From Streptomyces formicae (GTDB lineage Bacteria; Actinomycetota; Actinomycetes; Streptomycetales; Streptomycetaceae), in contig NZ_CP022685.1 in NCBI RefSeq assembly GCF_002556545.1, forward strand, positions 1,302,001 through 1,366,000: 64,000 nucleotides of DNA, written 5' to 3'. The first letter of the stretch is position 1; each line of letters opens with the position of its first letter. Below are positions 51,862-63,975 of this stretch, in pieces. The position numbers and the translations under genes were made by a program. A model generated the notes under the pieces. It was not told where the DNA came from and did not search any database. It saw only the letters and a program-made list of their open reading frames with translations.

Positions 51862-52710
51862 ATGCCGACAAACTCGCACCGCATCCGCATCGTCGACGCC
51901 TTCACCGACCGCCCCTTCGCGGGCAATCCGGCCGGAGTGCTTCTCCTCGACGCCTTCCCCGACGACGCCTGGCTGCAGCACGTGGCCAAGGAGGTCAACC
52001 ACGCGGAGACCGCCTTCGCCCACCGCCTCCCCGAGGGCGGCGACGCCGACTGGGCGCTGCGCTGGTTCACGCCCGCCACCGAAGTGGACATGTGCGGCCA
52101 TGCCACTTTGGCCACGGCCCACGTCCTGCACACCACGGGTGCCGCCCGTGCCGCCGGCGCGGACACCGGCCCCGGCCCGATCCGCTTCGCCACCCGCAGC
52201 GGCATCCTCACCGCGACCGCCCACGAGGACGGCTCCCTCACCCTCGACTTCCCGACCGCGGCCCTCGTGGCGACCGACGCGCCCGACGGCGTCGCGGAAG
52301 CGCTCGGCGCGGAGCCGCTCTCCGTGTACGACACCGGCCGCCTCATCGGCGACCTCCTCGTCGAGGTCGCCGACGAGAAGACGGTCCGCGCTCTCACCCC
52401 CGACCACAAGGCGCTCGTCCACCACTCCGAGCGCGGCGTCATCGCCACGGCCAGGACCGAAGACCCCTCGCGCGGCTACGACTTCGTCTCCCGCTGCTTC
52501 TTCCCGCGCGTCGGCATCGACGAGGACCCGGTGACGGGCAGCGCCCACACGGCCCTCGCCCCGTTCTGGTCAGAGCGCCTCGGCCGCACGGACCTGACGG
52601 GCCTGCAGGCCTCGCCCCGCACCGGCCTGGTCCGAACCCGGCTGCGCGGCGACCGCACCCTGCTGACCGGCCACGCGGTCACGGTCATCGAGGGCGATCT
52701 CCTCGCCTGA
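51862..52710 (+). CDS. PhzF family isomerase/epimerase
   Basis: The 282-residue protein is of the PhzF/diaminopimelate-epimerase-like fold: VDAFTDRPFAGNPAGV near the N-terminus, catalytic Glu in NHAETAF (about 46), MCGHATLATAHVL and the mirrored DPVTGSAHTAL in the second half. It catalyses a proton shift in a small substrate. No phenazine genes are nearby, so a general metabolic role is likely. Confidence 0.93.
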   Translation: MPTNSHRIRIVDAFTDRPFAGNPAGVLLLDAFPDDAWLQHVAKEVNHAETAFAHRLPEGGDADWALRWFTPATEVDMCGHATLATAHVLHTTGAARAAGADTGPGPIRFATRSGILTATAHEDGSLTLDFPTAALVATDAPDGVAEALGAEPLSVYDTGRLIGDLLVEVADEKTVRALTPDHKALVHHSERGVIATARTEDPSRGYDFVSRCFFPRVGIDEDPVTGSAHTALAPFWSERLGRTDLTGLQASPRTGLVRTRLRGDRTLLTGHAVTVIEGDLLA

Positions 52711-52760
52711 ACGTGCCCTACGGAGCACCTGACACCGACGTACGCAGAACCGGGCGCTGC

Positions 52761-53564
52761 CTACGAAGGCGTAGGCAGCCACCCCACCTTCCCCGCGAGC
52801 AGCCCGTACCCGACGAACGCCCCGATGTCGAGCAGGGAGTGCGCGACCACCAGCGGCCCGACCCGCCCCCACCTGCGGTAGAGCAGCGCGAAGACCACGC
52901 CCATCGCCACGTTCCCGAGGAACCCGCCGATGCCCTGATACAGGTGGTACGAGCCGCGCAACACGGAACTGCCCACCAGGGCGGCCATCGGCGTCCACCC
53001 CAACTGCCCCAGCCTGCGCAGCAGGTAGCCGACCACGATGACCTCTTCGAGGACCGCGTTCTGCACCGCGGAGAGCACCAGGACGGGGTACTTCCACCAC
53101 ACGTCGGGCAGCGCCTCGGGCACCACCGTGAGGTTGAAGCCGAGGCCGCGCGCCGCCAGGTAGAAGGCGATCCCGATGCTGCCGATCACCGCGGCGATCG
53201 CGGTGCCGCGCCCCAGGTCCGGCCACGGCCGCGTCCTGTCGAACCCGATCGCCCGGAAGCCGCTCCCCTCGCGCAGCAGGAAGTGCGCGACGAGCGCGAC
53301 CGGCACCAACGCACTGGTGATACCGAACAATTGCCACGCGAGATCGAGCCACGGGCGACCCGGCGCCGCCGAGGCGTTCATGGTGGCCGCCTGGTCCTTG
53401 AGACCGCCCGGTTTGGTGACCGATCCGACAAAGCTGATCAGCGCGGACACGCCGCTCGCGCCGAGTGAGAGCGCCAGGACGAGCAGCGTCTCGTCCCGGA
53501 GGGTCCGTCGCGAGGGCCCACCCGTGGGAAAAGAACCGGCCATCGGCCCCGGCTCCGCTTGCAC
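52761..53564 (-). CDS. CPBP family intramembrane protease-like protein
   Basis: The 267-residue membrane protein has six to eight hydrophobic helices. The CAAX/CPBP motif 1 reads EEVIVVGYL instead of the usual EExxxR-containing form, so the arginine is Val. The histidine of motif 2 (GSYHLYQG) and of motif 3 (VAHSLLDIG) are present. Activity is uncertain because of the missing arginine. GTG 53564 follows GGAGG by five bases. Confidence 0.85.
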   Translation of the reverse strand: MQAEPGPMAGSFPTGGPSRRTLRDETLLVLALSLGASGVSALISFVGSVTKPGGLKDQAATMNASAAPGRPWLDLAWQLFGITSALVPVALVAHFLLREGSGFRAIGFDRTRPWPDLGRGTAIAAVIGSIGIAFYLAARGLGFNLTVVPEALPDVWWKYPVLVLSAVQNAVLEEVIVVGYLLRRLGQLGWTPMAALVGSSVLRGSYHLYQGIGGFLGNVAMGVVFALLYRRWGRVGPLVVAHSLLDIGAFVGYGLLAGKVGWLPTPS

Positions 53565-53731
53565 TTACGCCTCCAGTTGAGTAATCCCGCCTCATCCCCA
53601 TCCTCGTCCCGCTAGGGTCTCGAAAGAAGTTACGAAGATCGTGCGCGACAGGCCGAGGGGGATGGACGCCGATTTCGGGCGTACCGCCCCCTCTTTCCTT
53701 GCTTCATCGTTCAAGGAGGGGCACCACCGCC

Positions 53732-55501
53732 ATGGGACGTCACAGCTTGCCCGATGAGGACGGGACGGGTGCGCCCGGCCCCCGACCGCGCGCTCGCGGC
53801 CGCACGGTCGCCATCGCCACGGCCCTCGTTCTCGTGGTGGCAGGCGGCACGGCGGTGGCGGCGCGCAGCGGCCTGCTCTCCTTCGGCGGCTCCTGCGACG
53901 ACGACGCGGTCCGGCTGGACGTGGTCGCCGCGCCCGATGTGACCCCCGCCCTACGCGAGGCCGCCGACGAAGTGCGCGAGAACGAGATCACCTCCGACGG
54001 GCACTGCATCGACGTGCGGGTCAGCGCCCGCGACTCGTTCGAGGTCGCCGAGGAACTCCGGTCGGGCAAGGGCGATCCGGCGTACGACGTGTGGGTGCCC
54101 GACTCCGACGTGTGGGTGCAGCGCGTCGGGCTCGGCACCAAGCAGACCAAGGTCTCCCCCGCGGGCAACATCGCCTCCTCGCCCATCGGCGTCGGCATGG
54201 TGCCGACCGCCGCCGAATCCCTTGGGTGGCCCAAGAAGACGTACGCCTGGCCGGAGTTGACCGCCGCGGCCATGAAGAGCGACGAGCTGCGCCTGGGCGC
54301 CGCCGACCCCGCGCGCAGCGCGACCGGGCTCCTCGCCCTCTCCAAGATCGGCGCGTCGGCGAAGAAGCAGGGCGGCAAAGAGGGCGACACCCAGGCCGCC
54401 GCGCTGGCCAAGGCGCTCTCCACCCGCACCACCGACAGCGAGGGCAAGCTCCTCGACACCCTGGCCCGCGACGGCTCGGGGACCGGGAAGGGCAACCGCA
54501 ATCAGGCGCTGATCGTCTCCGAACAGGCCGCGTTCGCGCACAACGCGTCGGCGGGCGAGGAGAACAGCCTCGACCTCTTCTATCCCAAGGACGGCTCGCC
54601 CCGCCTCGACTACCCCTACGCGCTGGTCGACGACGCCGGGATGTCCACGGACCTCAGCCGCGCCGCCCTGCGCTTCATGACCCTGTTCAGCGACGAGGAC
54701 GGGGAACGGATCCTGGCCAAGCACGGCTTCAGGACCGATCCCGACCAGCCGTCGGACGAGCTGGTCACGGGCGCCGGCGGCCGCACCCCGCAGCCCTACG
54801 CCGACGAGGCGAGCGAGCCGCCGTCGGACAAGGAGATCCAGGAGACCCTGGGCATGTGGACGATCACGGTCCAGAGCGCACGGCTCAACACCGTCGTCGA
54901 CGCGTCGGAGTCCATGAACCAGCTGGTGCCGGGGCGCGACCAGTCCCGTATGGAGGTCACCAAGTCCTCGCTGCTCCAGGCGCTCGCGGGCTTCACGGAC
55001 GAGGACCAGATCGGTCTCTGGGAGTTCGCCACACGCCTGGACGGCAAGCGCGACTACCGCAAGCTGCAGCCCACCGAGCGGCTCGGCGACCGCGAGGGCG
55101 GCACCACCCACCGCGACAGGCTCTCGAACGCGTTCAGCGGCCTGCAGCCCGTCCCCGGCGGTGCCACCGGCCTGTACGACACCACGCTCGCCGCCTACAA
55201 GGACGCGCAGGCGGGCTACGCGCGCGGCAAGTTCAACGCCCTGGTGATCCTCACCGACGGCGCCAACCAGGACCCCGGCAGCATCTCCCGCGGCTCCCTC
55301 ATCTCCCAGCTCGACGAGCTCTCCGACCCCGAGCGGCCGGTGCCGATCATCGCGATCGCCGTCGGCCCCGACGCGGACAAGGAGGAGGTCCAGCAAATCG
55401 CCGAGGCCAGCGGCGGCTCGGGCCACCAGGTCGACGACCCGGCGCAGATCCACGCGGTGATCCTCAAGGCCATCATGGAGGCGGGCAGCAAGCAGGGCTG
55501 A
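53732..55501 (+). CDS. Membrane-anchored solute-binding domain fused to von Willebrand factor A domain
   Basis: The protein has 589 residues: a short cytoplasmic start, one membrane helix (about 25-45), a family-11 solute-binding domain (about 60-345) and a VWA domain (about 380-585) with the MIDAS motif DASES. Exported, membrane-anchored. The combination suggests metal-dependent protein binding linked to ligand sensing at the cell surface. AAGGAGG lies 12 bases before ATG 53732, slightly far. No partner gene is adjacent. Confidence 0.9.
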   Translation: MGRHSLPDEDGTGAPGPRPRARGRTVAIATALVLVVAGGTAVAARSGLLSFGGSCDDDAVRLDVVAAPDVTPALREAADEVRENEITSDGHCIDVRVSARDSFEVAEELRSGKGDPAYDVWVPDSDVWVQRVGLGTKQTKVSPAGNIASSPIGVGMVPTAAESLGWPKKTYAWPELTAAAMKSDELRLGAADPARSATGLLALSKIGASAKKQGGKEGDTQAAALAKALSTRTTDSEGKLLDTLARDGSGTGKGNRNQALIVSEQAAFAHNASAGEENSLDLFYPKDGSPRLDYPYALVDDAGMSTDLSRAALRFMTLFSDEDGERILAKHGFRTDPDQPSDELVTGAGGRTPQPYADEASEPPSDKEIQETLGMWTITVQSARLNTVVDASESMNQLVPGRDQSRMEVTKSSLLQALAGFTDEDQIGLWEFATRLDGKRDYRKLQPTERLGDREGGTTHRDRLSNAFSGLQPVPGGATGLYDTTLAAYKDAQAGYARGKFNALVILTDGANQDPGSISRGSLISQLDELSDPERPVPIIAIAVGPDADKEEVQQIAEASGGSGHQVDDPAQIHAVILKAIMEAGSKQG

Positions 55502-55506
55502 GGGGG

Positions 55507-57027
55507 TCAGCCGAGCGGTACGGCCGGTTCCCGGAAGCCCACGGGCCAGGTGTGCACGGGCTCGCCCGCGTGCATCAGTTCGCTGTAGCGCCGGGTGGTC
55601 GCGGCGAGCGCGGACTCCCTGTCGAGGCCGCGCTCCAGCGCCCGGTGGTACGTCGCCGTCTGCCAGGACGCCCCGTTCACACGGCGCCTGCACCGCTCCT
55701 CGATCATCCCGAGGTAGAGGTCGCGGTCGGCGGGCTCGACGCCCCACGCGTCCAGGCCCGCGGCGGCCAGCGGCAGCAGTTCGTCGCGTACGAGCTGCAC
55801 GGCGGGCACTTCGGCGACGCCCCCGAGCCTGCCGCGGCGCGGCCACCGCAGCCGCGCCTCGATGCCGTGGCGGCACGCCGCGTCGAAGTTCTGCTCGGCG
55901 GCCTCGAACGGCAGCCGGGACCACACGGGCCGCGTCTCCTCGGCGAGGGCCCGCACGAGCCCGTAGTAGAAGGCGGCGTTGGCGATGACGTCGGGCACGG
56001 TGGGGCCCGCGGGCAGCACGCGGTTCTCCACGCGCAGGTGCGGGACGCCGTCGGCTATGCCGTACACCGGGCGGTTCCAGCGGTACACCGTGCCGTTGTG
56101 CAGGACGAGTTCACCGAGCTGCGGCACCCCGCCCGCGTCGATGACGCCCAGCGGGTCCTCCTGTTCCATCAGGGGCAGCAGCGCGGGGAAGTAGCGCAGG
56201 TTCTCCTCGAAGAGGTCGTAAGGACCGGTGATCCAGCGCTCCCCGAACCAGGTGCGCGGCCGCACCCCCTGGGCCCGCAGCTCGGGCGGGCGCGTGTCGG
56301 TGGACTGCAGGAACAGCGGCGGCCGCGACTCGCGCCACAGCTCGCGGCCGAACAGGAACGGCGCGTTGGCGCCGACGGCCACCTGCGCGGCGGCGACCGC
56401 CTGCGCCGCGTTCCACACGTCGGCGAACCGGCCCGGGGTGACCTGGAGGTGCAACTGCACGGACGTGCAGGCCGCTTCGGGCGCTATCGACGAGGACGTG
56501 CACGTGAGCCGCTCGACGCCCTCGATGTCGAGCGCGAAGTGCTCGCCGCGCGCCGCCACGATCTGATCGTTGAGCAGGGCGTAGCGGTCGACGTCGGAGA
56601 GGTTCGCGGAGACCAGGTCGGCACGGCCGAGCGTCGGCAGAATGCCGATCATCACGATGCCCGCGTTCAGTTCGTTCGCTTTCCTGTGGGCATAGTTGAG
56701 TCCGGTGCGAAGCTCCTCCGCGAGCTGATCGAGAACGCGCCCTCCCATACGGTGCGGGGCGATATTCACTTCCAGATTGAACATTCCGAGTTCCGTCTGG
56801 AAATCCCGACTCGCGATGCGCTCGAGAACCTGTGCGTTCAACATTCTCGGCAGCCCGTCGGGCCCTGCCAGATTCAGCTCGATCTCCATGCCCATCAGAT
56901 TCTTGGGCCGGTCGAACCGCTGCTCCGCCAGAAGCCGCTCGAGTCCCTTCAGGCACGCCAGGAGCTTCTCCCTGTACACATGCCGATCGGACAGGTCGAA
57001 CGTGCCCGCCACGACCTTCTCCCCCAT
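55507..57027 (-). CDS. Glutamate-cysteine ligase family (GCS2-type) protein
   Basis: The 506-residue protein has the ATP-grasp-like glutamate-cysteine ligase fold: MGMEIELNLAGPDGLPR (about 45-61), FNLEVNIAPH (about 82-91), TSVQLHLQVTPG and FLFGRELWRESRPPLF. In actinobacteria, relatives include EgtA (gamma-glutamylcysteine for ergothioneine) and other carboxylate-amine ligases; the exact substrate is unresolved. ATG 57027 follows GGGAGGG. Its stop is 6 bp from that of the convergent VWA gene. Confidence 0.88.
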   Translation of the reverse strand: MGEKVVAGTFDLSDRHVYREKLLACLKGLERLLAEQRFDRPKNLMGMEIELNLAGPDGLPRMLNAQVLERIASRDFQTELGMFNLEVNIAPHRMGGRVLDQLAEELRTGLNYAHRKANELNAGIVMIGILPTLGRADLVSANLSDVDRYALLNDQIVAARGEHFALDIEGVERLTCTSSSIAPEAACTSVQLHLQVTPGRFADVWNAAQAVAAAQVAVGANAPFLFGRELWRESRPPLFLQSTDTRPPELRAQGVRPRTWFGERWITGPYDLFEENLRYFPALLPLMEQEDPLGVIDAGGVPQLGELVLHNGTVYRWNRPVYGIADGVPHLRVENRVLPAGPTVPDVIANAAFYYGLVRALAEETRPVWSRLPFEAAEQNFDAACRHGIEARLRWPRRGRLGGVAEVPAVQLVRDELLPLAAAGLDAWGVEPADRDLYLGMIEERCRRRVNGASWQTATYHRALERGLDRESALAATTRRYSELMHAGEPVHTWPVGFREPAVPLG

Positions 57028-57511
57028 CGAAGCGTCCCTCCCTCGGATGGGCAGCCAAGGATCCGGCCGCTGTGTACGGGGGATGATGCCCAGTCGATGT
57101 GATCCATAACGCCCCACGGAGGACCACTGACCGCTACGCTGGACGGAGTTGCCGTACGGCACATTCACCAGGCATGCGGCATCGTGAAGATTCGCTTCCG
57201 GAGCACCTGGTCAAATATACCGGCGAAATTCAGCCGACCGCACGGACGTGATATAGCGAGGCCAGGGAAGCGGGCCCCACGCGATATCGGGAGAAATACC
57301 GCACAAGGACGGCTCATTGCCGCCTTGCCGGGAATATCTGCCACGTCTAGATGAAACACCGTCCGAACACGTCTCGTATAAACTCCGCTCCGAGACAGAG
57401 AGTTGGCGCTCGCGGTCCACTGCCCCCGCCCCTCTGGCCCAGAGCTGACAGCGCCGTCCGCATCTGTCCCCCCGCTCCACCGTGCCTGTCGTATGAGAGA
57501 GGCGACCCACC
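57028..57511. other. Gene-free spacer (484 bp)
   Basis: The region between the ligase and the next plus-strand gene is richer in A+T than its flanks (for example around 57180-57370). Open frames crossing it have no ribosome site or coding composition. It presumably carries the two divergent promoters. No repeat or RNA element was recognised. Confidence 0.6.
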
Positions 57512-58096
57512 ATGCCGCTGCATGTTCCCCCTGCCCCCGCGCCCGCCCTGCGCAGCGTCCTCGCGGCACTCGGTTCCCCCACAGCCGTACGCGAGGCCCG
57601 CACCCCCTCGCTGCGCGCGGCCAAGACCCCGGCGAGCCCCGAGCTCCCCCTGCCCGTCCACGTGCTCGACCGCATCACGCCGGAAGGCACCTCGCCCACC
57701 CGGCTGGCCGGCTGGCGCTTCCTGATCCGCTGCGGCGACCGCGCGGTGGCCGCCGCCGACACGATGCTGACCCCGGACGGCTGGGCCTTCTCGCACTTCT
57801 TCGAGGGCCCCTACATCGCCGCCACCGAGCGCGCCCTGCGGCACGCGGAGGCCATGCCGATGCCCTGCCAGCCGCGGCTGCTCTCGGTGCCCGAGCTCTA
57901 CATGCTCACCCTCTGGCTGCACCGCGACTGCACGGACGACGGCGCGGATGGCACACTGGCCGCCACCGACCTGCTGGTCCCCCTCGCACCCGCCCCGCCC
58001 GGCATCGCGGCCCACCGCCCGCACCGCGTCGCCGAACTCCTGCCGGTCCTCACCCACCGCCTGGCACCGGCACCGCTGCTCGGCTCGCCCGCCTGA
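57512..58096 (+). CDS. Conserved streptomycete hypothetical protein (194 aa)
   Basis: The protein has a Pro/Ala/Arg-rich N-terminal third (about 1-45) and a compact globular part (about 48-190) with VHVLDRITPEGTSPTRLAGW, HFFEGPYIAATERALRHAEA and a His/Pro/Leu ending. It has no signal peptide, membrane helix or known catalytic motif. Coding is supported by third-position G+C and a GAGAGG-type ribosome site. Function unknown. Confidence 0.8.
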   Translation: MPLHVPPAPAPALRSVLAALGSPTAVREARTPSLRAAKTPASPELPLPVHVLDRITPEGTSPTRLAGWRFLIRCGDRAVAAADTMLTPDGWAFSHFFEGPYIAATERALRHAEAMPMPCQPRLLSVPELYMLTLWLHRDCTDDGADGTLAATDLLVPLAPAPPGIAAHRPHRVAELLPVLTHRLAPAPLLGSPA

Positions 58097-58354
58097 CCGA
58101 CACGCCCGAGCCCGCTCGGGACCGACCCGCCGCACGTGCCCCGCCGCCACCGGCCGCGGGGCACCGCGCTGCCCACCCAAGTGGACTAGCCCGGCCGGGC
58201 CACCCCGAACCACCCGAAGAGACAGGGGAGTTGGGCTGAACCGTCCGGCCGGGTGATACGTCCTTAAGCAGTAGGAGCCGCTGCGGCAAAATCCCTGCGG
58301 ATTGACGCTCGTAGGGCAACACTGGGATCGGACCGACTACAACGGGGGGCGGTT

Positions 58355-58627
58355 ATGAACACCGCATCGAGTCACAGGACAGACGTCACAGCCATCTCAT
58401 CGCAGCGAAAGAACCCTTCCATGTGCCAGCACCAACCACCGTGCCCGACAGCCGACTCCGCCGACCGGGAAGCCGCGCTCCTCATGGCGAGCCACCCGGA
58501 GCAGGGCTGGAGCCTGCTGTGCAACGGCGTCCTGCTCTTCGAGGACACCGGTGAGTTGCTGCCGGACGGCCAGATCATCGCCCCGCACCGACCGCTGGGC
58601 ACCGACCAGATCATGACGGCCGCCTGA
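58355..58627 (+). CDS. DUF5999 family protein
   Basis: The conserved DUF5999 part starts at Met23 (MCQHQPPCP) and contains HPEQGWSLLCNGVLLFEDTG, the family signature, with three cysteines that could bind metal. ATG 58355 has a GGGGGG ribosome site five bases upstream and adds 22 Ser/Thr-rich residues; ATG 58421 matches the usual family start but has no site. Length from the first is 90, from the second 68 residues. Function unknown; widespread in streptomycetes. Confidence 0.88.
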   Translation: MNTASSHRTDVTAISSQRKNPSMCQHQPPCPTADSADREAALLMASHPEQGWSLLCNGVLLFEDTGELLPDGQIIAPHRPLGTDQIMTAA

Positions 58628-58633
58628 GCACCG

Positions 58634-58692
58634 CCGGCACATCCGCACGGCGCATCCGCACAGCGCATCCGCACAGCGCATCCGTACGACTC
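58634..58692. repeat. Four tandem 13-14-bp repeats (GCGCATCCGCACA)
   Basis: The units follow directly after the DUF5999 stop, with small differences in the first and last copy, and precede the terminator. Probably replication-slippage products. Confidence 0.7.
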
Positions 58693-58714
58693 AACCGCAC
58701 AGCGGAACGAAGAA

Positions 58715-58750
58715 GGGGCCGGCCCGGAGAGAAGTCTCCGAACCGGCCCC
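58715..58750. terminator. Bidirectional terminator with nested stems
   Basis: Outer arms GGGGCCGG/CCGGCCCC and inner arms CGGAGA/TCTCCG with a GAAG tetraloop lie between convergent DUF5999 and gcvP genes. Confidence 0.8.
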
Positions 58751-58782
58751 GACGCATGCCCGAACCGAGCGGGCCGTGCGCA

Positions 58783-61671
<2,889 letters not shown>

Positions 61672-61735
61672 TGCGGAGGCCTCCTGGTCTGCACGACCTG
61701 CGAGGGGTACCACGGCGCGGGTACCCGGACGGCCT

Positions 61736-61960
61736 CCCCCTCTGTCATCTCAACCTGAGAGCTTCACAGACCCGTCAAGTCCCGAGACAGATCTGCTTTC
61801 ACCGTCGGTGAGGAAGGGTTCCGAACGTGCCCGCCCGACGCCCGCCCTGCTTTCCAGAGTGACCTCGTCCGTGCGGTACGGGTGCCTGAGAGATTCCGGG
61901 GAGGATTTGCTCCTTCGGCGCCTCCGGAATCACCATCCGGAGAGCTCTCCCGCACGGGGT
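61736..61960 (-). promoter_or_regulatory. Glycine riboswitch (gcvT element), tandem aptamers
   Basis: Read on the minus strand, the leader has GCGGGAGAGCTC, GGCGCCGAAGGAGCAAA, AATCTCTCAGGCACC and GGTCACTCTGGAAAGCAG (first aptamer). CACCGACGGTGAAAGCAG and GAAGCTCTCAGGTTGAG (second aptamer) follow, matching the conserved cores of the tandem glycine riboswitch. It ends about 65 bp before the gcvP ATG and should switch the gene on when glycine is high. Confidence 0.92.
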
Positions 61961-62106
61961 CAGCAGCCAGCCGCCAGCCTACCAGCGAGGAAGACGGCCG
62001 TTCGTTCGAGTGGCCGCCTGCCCCGAAGTGCTCTTTCGTAGTGAGTACGAGCGATTAAAGATGAGTTACACCCATATTCGATACCCCTCGACCAGCTGGA
62101 GGGCCC

Positions 62107-62484
62107 GTGCAGACCGACATCGATCCGCGGAACCTGATCGGCCGCAAGGCGTTCGACCGGAACGGGGCGAAGATCGGCACGATCGACGAGGTCTACCTCG
62201 ACGACGCGACCGGCGTCCCCGAGTGGGCGGCCATACGCACCGGACTCTTCAGCCGCGACGCCTTCGTCCCCCTGGAACCGAGCGAACTGATCGGCGACGG
62301 CACCCTGCGCATCCCCTTCGACCGCGCCCTGATCAAGGACGCCCCCGACTTCGGCGTGGGCCGCCACCTCTCCCCCGAACAGGAACTCCAGCTCTACCAC
62401 CACTACGGCCTGGACACCACGCTGCCGACGTCACCACCCCCCGACCAGGACTTCGGCCAGATCGCAGGCTCGGAAACCTCCTGA
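62107..62484 (+). CDS. PRC-barrel domain protein
   Basis: The 125-residue protein has a PRC-barrel (about 8-75; LIGRKAFDRNGAKIGTIDEV, then PEWAAIRTGLF) and a hydrophilic C-terminal tail with SPEQELQLYHHYG. GTG 62107 follows GGAGGG. PRC-barrels in this setting are stress-related, cytoplasmic and of unknown partner. Divergent from the gcvP leader. Confidence 0.92.
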   Translation: MQTDIDPRNLIGRKAFDRNGAKIGTIDEVYLDDATGVPEWAAIRTGLFSRDAFVPLEPSELIGDGTLRIPFDRALIKDAPDFGVGRHLSPEQELQLYHHYGLDTTLPTSPPPDQDFGQIAGSETS

Positions 62485-62520
62485 CCCGGCGCCCGCACGG
62501 CCCGCGCGGCTCTCAGCGCC

Positions 62521-63975
62521 TCATTCCTGGCCCCCGGACGCCGCACACCCCCGCTCCAGCTCGGCCCACCCGCTGGGCACACCCACTCCCACCAGGGGCA
62601 GCGGCTCCGCGGGCTCAAGATCCACGTCGTCGGTCCTGAACGTCCGCACCCGTCCGGGCTCCGACCCTGGCGTCTCGAAGCGCACCGTCACCCGCCCGAG
62701 GCCGCTCCCCTGCACCCACCCGTGCCCGTACTCGGCGTGCCGCACGTCGTGCCCGGCCGCCCACCGCCGCTCGGCCCGCGCCACCGGCTCCTCGACGACC
62801 TCCGGCTGCGGCTCGCCCGAGGCGGCCTCGTCCGCCCCCGGCTCCGCCTCCGCGCCTGCCGCCTCCTCCGCCTCGACCTCGGCGGCCAGGGCTTGCGCCT
62901 GCGCCTGTGCCTGCGCGAACAGGTCCTCCTGCGTGTAGTCGGCGAGGCCCGTGACCCCCACGCCCAGCAGCCGCACCCCACCCGTGGTGTCCACCGACTC
63001 GAGAAGTCGCGCCGCGGCCTCCCGCACCACTCCGGGATCGTCCGTGGGCCCCCGCAGCGTCTCGGACCGCGTCAGCGTCGAGAAGTCGAACCGCCGCACC
63101 TTCAGCACGATGGTCCGCCCCGAGTGCCCCGCCGCCCGCAGCCGCTGCACACACCGCTCGGCTAGCCGCGCGACCTCCGTGCGGACCCGCACCCGGTCGT
63201 GGATGTCCACGTCGTACGTGTCCTCGACGCTGACCGACTTGGTGTCACGCTCCGCCACCACGGGCCGCTCGTCCAGCGCCTGCGCCATCGCGTACAGCGA
63301 GCCGCCGTGCGCCTTGCCGAGAAGCCGTACGAGCTCGTCCTCCCCGGCCTCCGCGATCTCCTCGACCGTCGTGATCCCGGCCCGCCGCAGATGGTCCCCG
63401 GTGGCGGGCCCCACCCCGGGCAACGTCCGCACCGACATGGGGCCGAGCAGGGCCCGCTCCGTCCCCGGCGCTATCAGCCGGAGCCCGTCCGGCTTGGCCT
63501 CCTCCGAGGCGATCTTCGCGAGCATCTTGGACACCGCGAGCCCCACGGAGCCGGTCAGCCCGGTGACCGCCCTGATGTCCGACCGCAGCCGCTCCCCCAC
63601 GGCCCTGGCCGACACCTCGTCATCGGCCACACCGCCCGCCTCCAGGTCCACGAACGCCTCGTCGAGGCTGAGCGGCTCCACCAGCGGCGACAGCTCCCGC
63701 AGGAGCCCCATCACCTGCTCGCTGACCTCCCGGTACAACCCGAAGCGCGGCACTAGATACGCCGCGTTCGGCGCGAGCCGCCGCGCCTGGCCCATCGGCA
63801 TCGCCGAATGCACCCCGAACCGCCGCGCCTCGTACGACGCGGTGGCCACCACTCCACGCGGCCCGAGGCCGCCCACGACCACGGCCTTCCCGCGCAGGCT
63901 CGGCTTCGCGGCCTGCTCGGCGGACGCGTAGAAGGCATCCATGTCCAGATGCAGAATCGTCGGCGCGCTTCTCAC
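62521..63975 (-). CDS. dinB: DNA polymerase IV (Y-family) with tudor-like C-terminal extension
   Basis: The 484-residue protein has catalytic motifs HLDMDAFYASAE (Asp10) and PLSLDEAFVDLE (Asp/Glu about 104-105), an HhH thumb (LPGVGPATGDHLRRAGI) and the little-finger domain. A clamp-binding motif QEDLF lies near 345. After a Glu/Ala-rich linker (about 355-395) comes an extra domain of about 60 residues with HAEYGHGWVQGSGLGRVTVR (about 414-433), like the small barrel at the C-terminus of UvrD/PcrA helicases. GTG 63975 is the start. Error-prone translesion polymerase. Confidence 0.95.
   Translation of the reverse strand: MRSAPTILHLDMDAFYASAEQAAKPSLRGKAVVVGGLGPRGVVATASYEARRFGVHSAMPMGQARRLAPNAAYLVPRFGLYREVSEQVMGLLRELSPLVEPLSLDEAFVDLEAGGVADDEVSARAVGERLRSDIRAVTGLTGSVGLAVSKMLAKIASEEAKPDGLRLIAPGTERALLGPMSVRTLPGVGPATGDHLRRAGITTVEEIAEAGEDELVRLLGKAHGGSLYAMAQALDERPVVAERDTKSVSVEDTYDVDIHDRVRVRTEVARLAERCVQRLRAAGHSGRTIVLKVRRFDFSTLTRSETLRGPTDDPGVVREAAARLLESVDTTGGVRLLGVGVTGLADYTQEDLFAQAQAQAQALAAEVEAEEAAGAEAEPGADEAASGEPQPEVVEEPVARAERRWAAGHDVRHAEYGHGWVQGSGLGRVTVRFETPGSEPGRVRTFRTDDVDLEPAEPLPLVGVGVPSGWAELERGCAASGGQE

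Noticed and set aside
57165..57569. A 134-codon minus-strand frame in the spacer
   Set aside because: No ribosome site, mixed composition and no domain; it overlaps the start of the next gene antisense.
58302..58328. Promoter TTGACG ... TGGGAT before the DUF5999 gene
   Set aside because: The spacing is only 15 bp and the -10 match is poor, so it was not listed.
58634..58692. CRISPR-like array
   Set aside because: Units are 13-14 bp with no spacers; a simple tandem repeat. The 49217 array was rejected for the same reason.
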